This document shows, one piece after another, positions 63,522 to 64,000 of a stretch of DNA of 64,000 bases. The first letter of the stretch is position 1. Every line of letters begins with the position of its first letter. The notes beneath the pieces were generated by a model. That model searched no databases, was not told the DNA's origin, and was given only the letters and a program-made list of their open reading frames with translations. The position numbers were made by a program, and so were the translations under genes. Source of the DNA: Fontibacter flavus (lineage in GTDB: Bacteria > Bacteroidota > Bacteroidia > Cytophagales > Cyclobacteriaceae); the NCBI RefSeq assembly GCF_042432905.1, contig NZ_JBHLWI010000038.1, positions 62,001 through 126,000 on the forward strand, read 5' to 3'.

Positions 63522-63776
63522 TTAATAGTGGTACCTGCATTGAAGAATGTATATTGAATTGAGCTCTACTCTGTAAACCAGTCTGTGTTCTAGATTGATT
63601 CTTCGTGACCACCAACTTGAAAGATCATGTTTGAGGGGTTCTGGTTTTCCGGTCCCTTCAAATGGTGTCCTCAAGGACTCTTTGATCGACTCGTTGATTT
63701 TTTGGAGGGTTTTCCTGTCAGTATGTTGCCAAAAAAGGTAATCCTCCCATCCTGTGCTTAAAAAAATGATTTTCAT
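63522..63776 (-). CDS. yoeB: YoeB/Txe-type mRNA interferase toxin
   Basis: 84 residues. LSTGWEDYLFWQHTDRKTLQKI, GTGKPEPLKHDLSSWWSRRI, HRLVYRV and a terminal CRYHY are YoeB hallmarks, including catalytic C-terminal His/Tyr. A ribosome-dependent RNase that cuts mRNA and is neutralised by YefM. Encoded 17 bp after the antitoxin gene on the minus strand. Confidence 0.93.
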   Translation of the reverse strand: MKIIFLSTGWEDYLFWQHTDRKTLQKINESIKESLRTPFEGTGKPEPLKHDLSSWWSRRINLEHRLVYRVELNSIYILQCRYHY

Positions 63777-63793
63777 GGTGAAAGTGATAATTA

Positions 63794-64000
63794 TTATTCA
63801 AAAAGATTTTTTTCTTCTCCCATGCCTTTTTCAAATTCTTCTATTCCTCTCAAAAGTCGCTCAGCGTTTTTAGGGCTCTTTAACAAATAAAATGTTTCCA
63901 GCATGCTCTCATAGTCCGCCTTGGACATCACCACTACGTCTTCGCCATTGGCCCTTGTAACGAAAAGCGGAGACCTGTCATGGAATACTTTATCCAAAAA
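63794..64000 (-). CDS. yefM: YefM-type antitoxin, partial at window edge
   Basis: Partial: the N-terminus lies beyond 64000. Visible DKVFHDRSPLFVTRANGEDV and MSKADYESMLETFYLL match the Phd/YefM family middle and C-terminal helix. Binds YoeB and its own promoter. The internal ATG at 63997 is probably not the true start. Confidence 0.88.
   Translation of the reverse strand, partial: FLDKVFHDRSPLFVTRANGEDVVVMSKADYESMLETFYLLKSPKNAERLLRGIEEFEKGMGEEKNLFE

Overview
The window looks like a chromosome segment from a marine or freshwater Bacteroidota, most likely Cytophagales/Cyclobacteriaceae. This rests on moderate-to-low GC, sulfatase, PQQ-type sugar dehydrogenase and DUF6807 genes, an outer-membrane beta-barrel (OMP_b-brl_3-type) family, Bacteroidota-style promoter words (TAnnTTTG) and family-typical dispersed repeats. 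Genus assignment is inference.

Region 1 (1-19.3 kb) is ordinary chromosome. It holds an 8-TM membrane protein, a sulfatase and a PhyH dioxygenase. These are followed by a minus-strand set (sugar dehydrogenase-cytochrome c, TAT-exported sugar isomerase/epimerase, MFS transporter, aminotransferase), an esterase, two DUF1801 genes, a decayed outer-membrane receptor and two convergent Fic genes of different inhibitory classes.

Region 2 (about 19.365-47.689 kb) is interpreted as a 28.3-kb integrated element. A 9-bp direct repeat (19365-19373 and 47681-47689) is the 3' end of a tRNA-Asn gene. The left copy still sits beside what looks like that tRNA's original terminator, and the right end carries a large serine recombinase whose reading frame runs into the tRNA. 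Cargo from left to right is: a minus-strand three-gene cassette with two predicted PD-(D/E)xK proteins and a DUF2971 protein; a GC-rich structured repeat region next to a small resolvase; a small ribbon-helix-helix operon; a winged-helix protein; a complete type I BREX operon (brxA, brxB, brxC, pglX, pglZ, brxL) headed by a TPR/HExxH protein and closed by a RES-domain toxin-like gene; and a ParB-methyltransferase operon that shares 23-bp operator-like sites with an upstream unknown gene. The element reads as a mobile defence island: BREX against phage, further nuclease, toxin and methylase modules, and its own recombinases.

Region 3 (47.7-64 kb) is chromosome again. It contains a molybdenum hydroxylase pair (2Fe-2S subunit and TAT-exported large subunit), a DUF6807 protein, a divergent S24 repressor/DNA polymerase IV pair around a 44-bp palindrome, an alkyltransferase, dihydrolipoamide dehydrogenase, a Cys-rich peptide with a beta-propeller lipoprotein, DUF2721, GDPD, a threonine aldolase-like enzyme, a DUF4143 ATPase and a YoeB/YefM pair cut by the window edge.

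The most promising material for novelty is the three-gene cassette at 19.5-22.5 kb, the structured repeats at 23.1-23.4 kb, the extra genes bracketing BREX, the MITD1-like tail on BrxL, and the tRNA/recombinase overlap at the right end. All family calls come from reading motifs by eye, with no database search.
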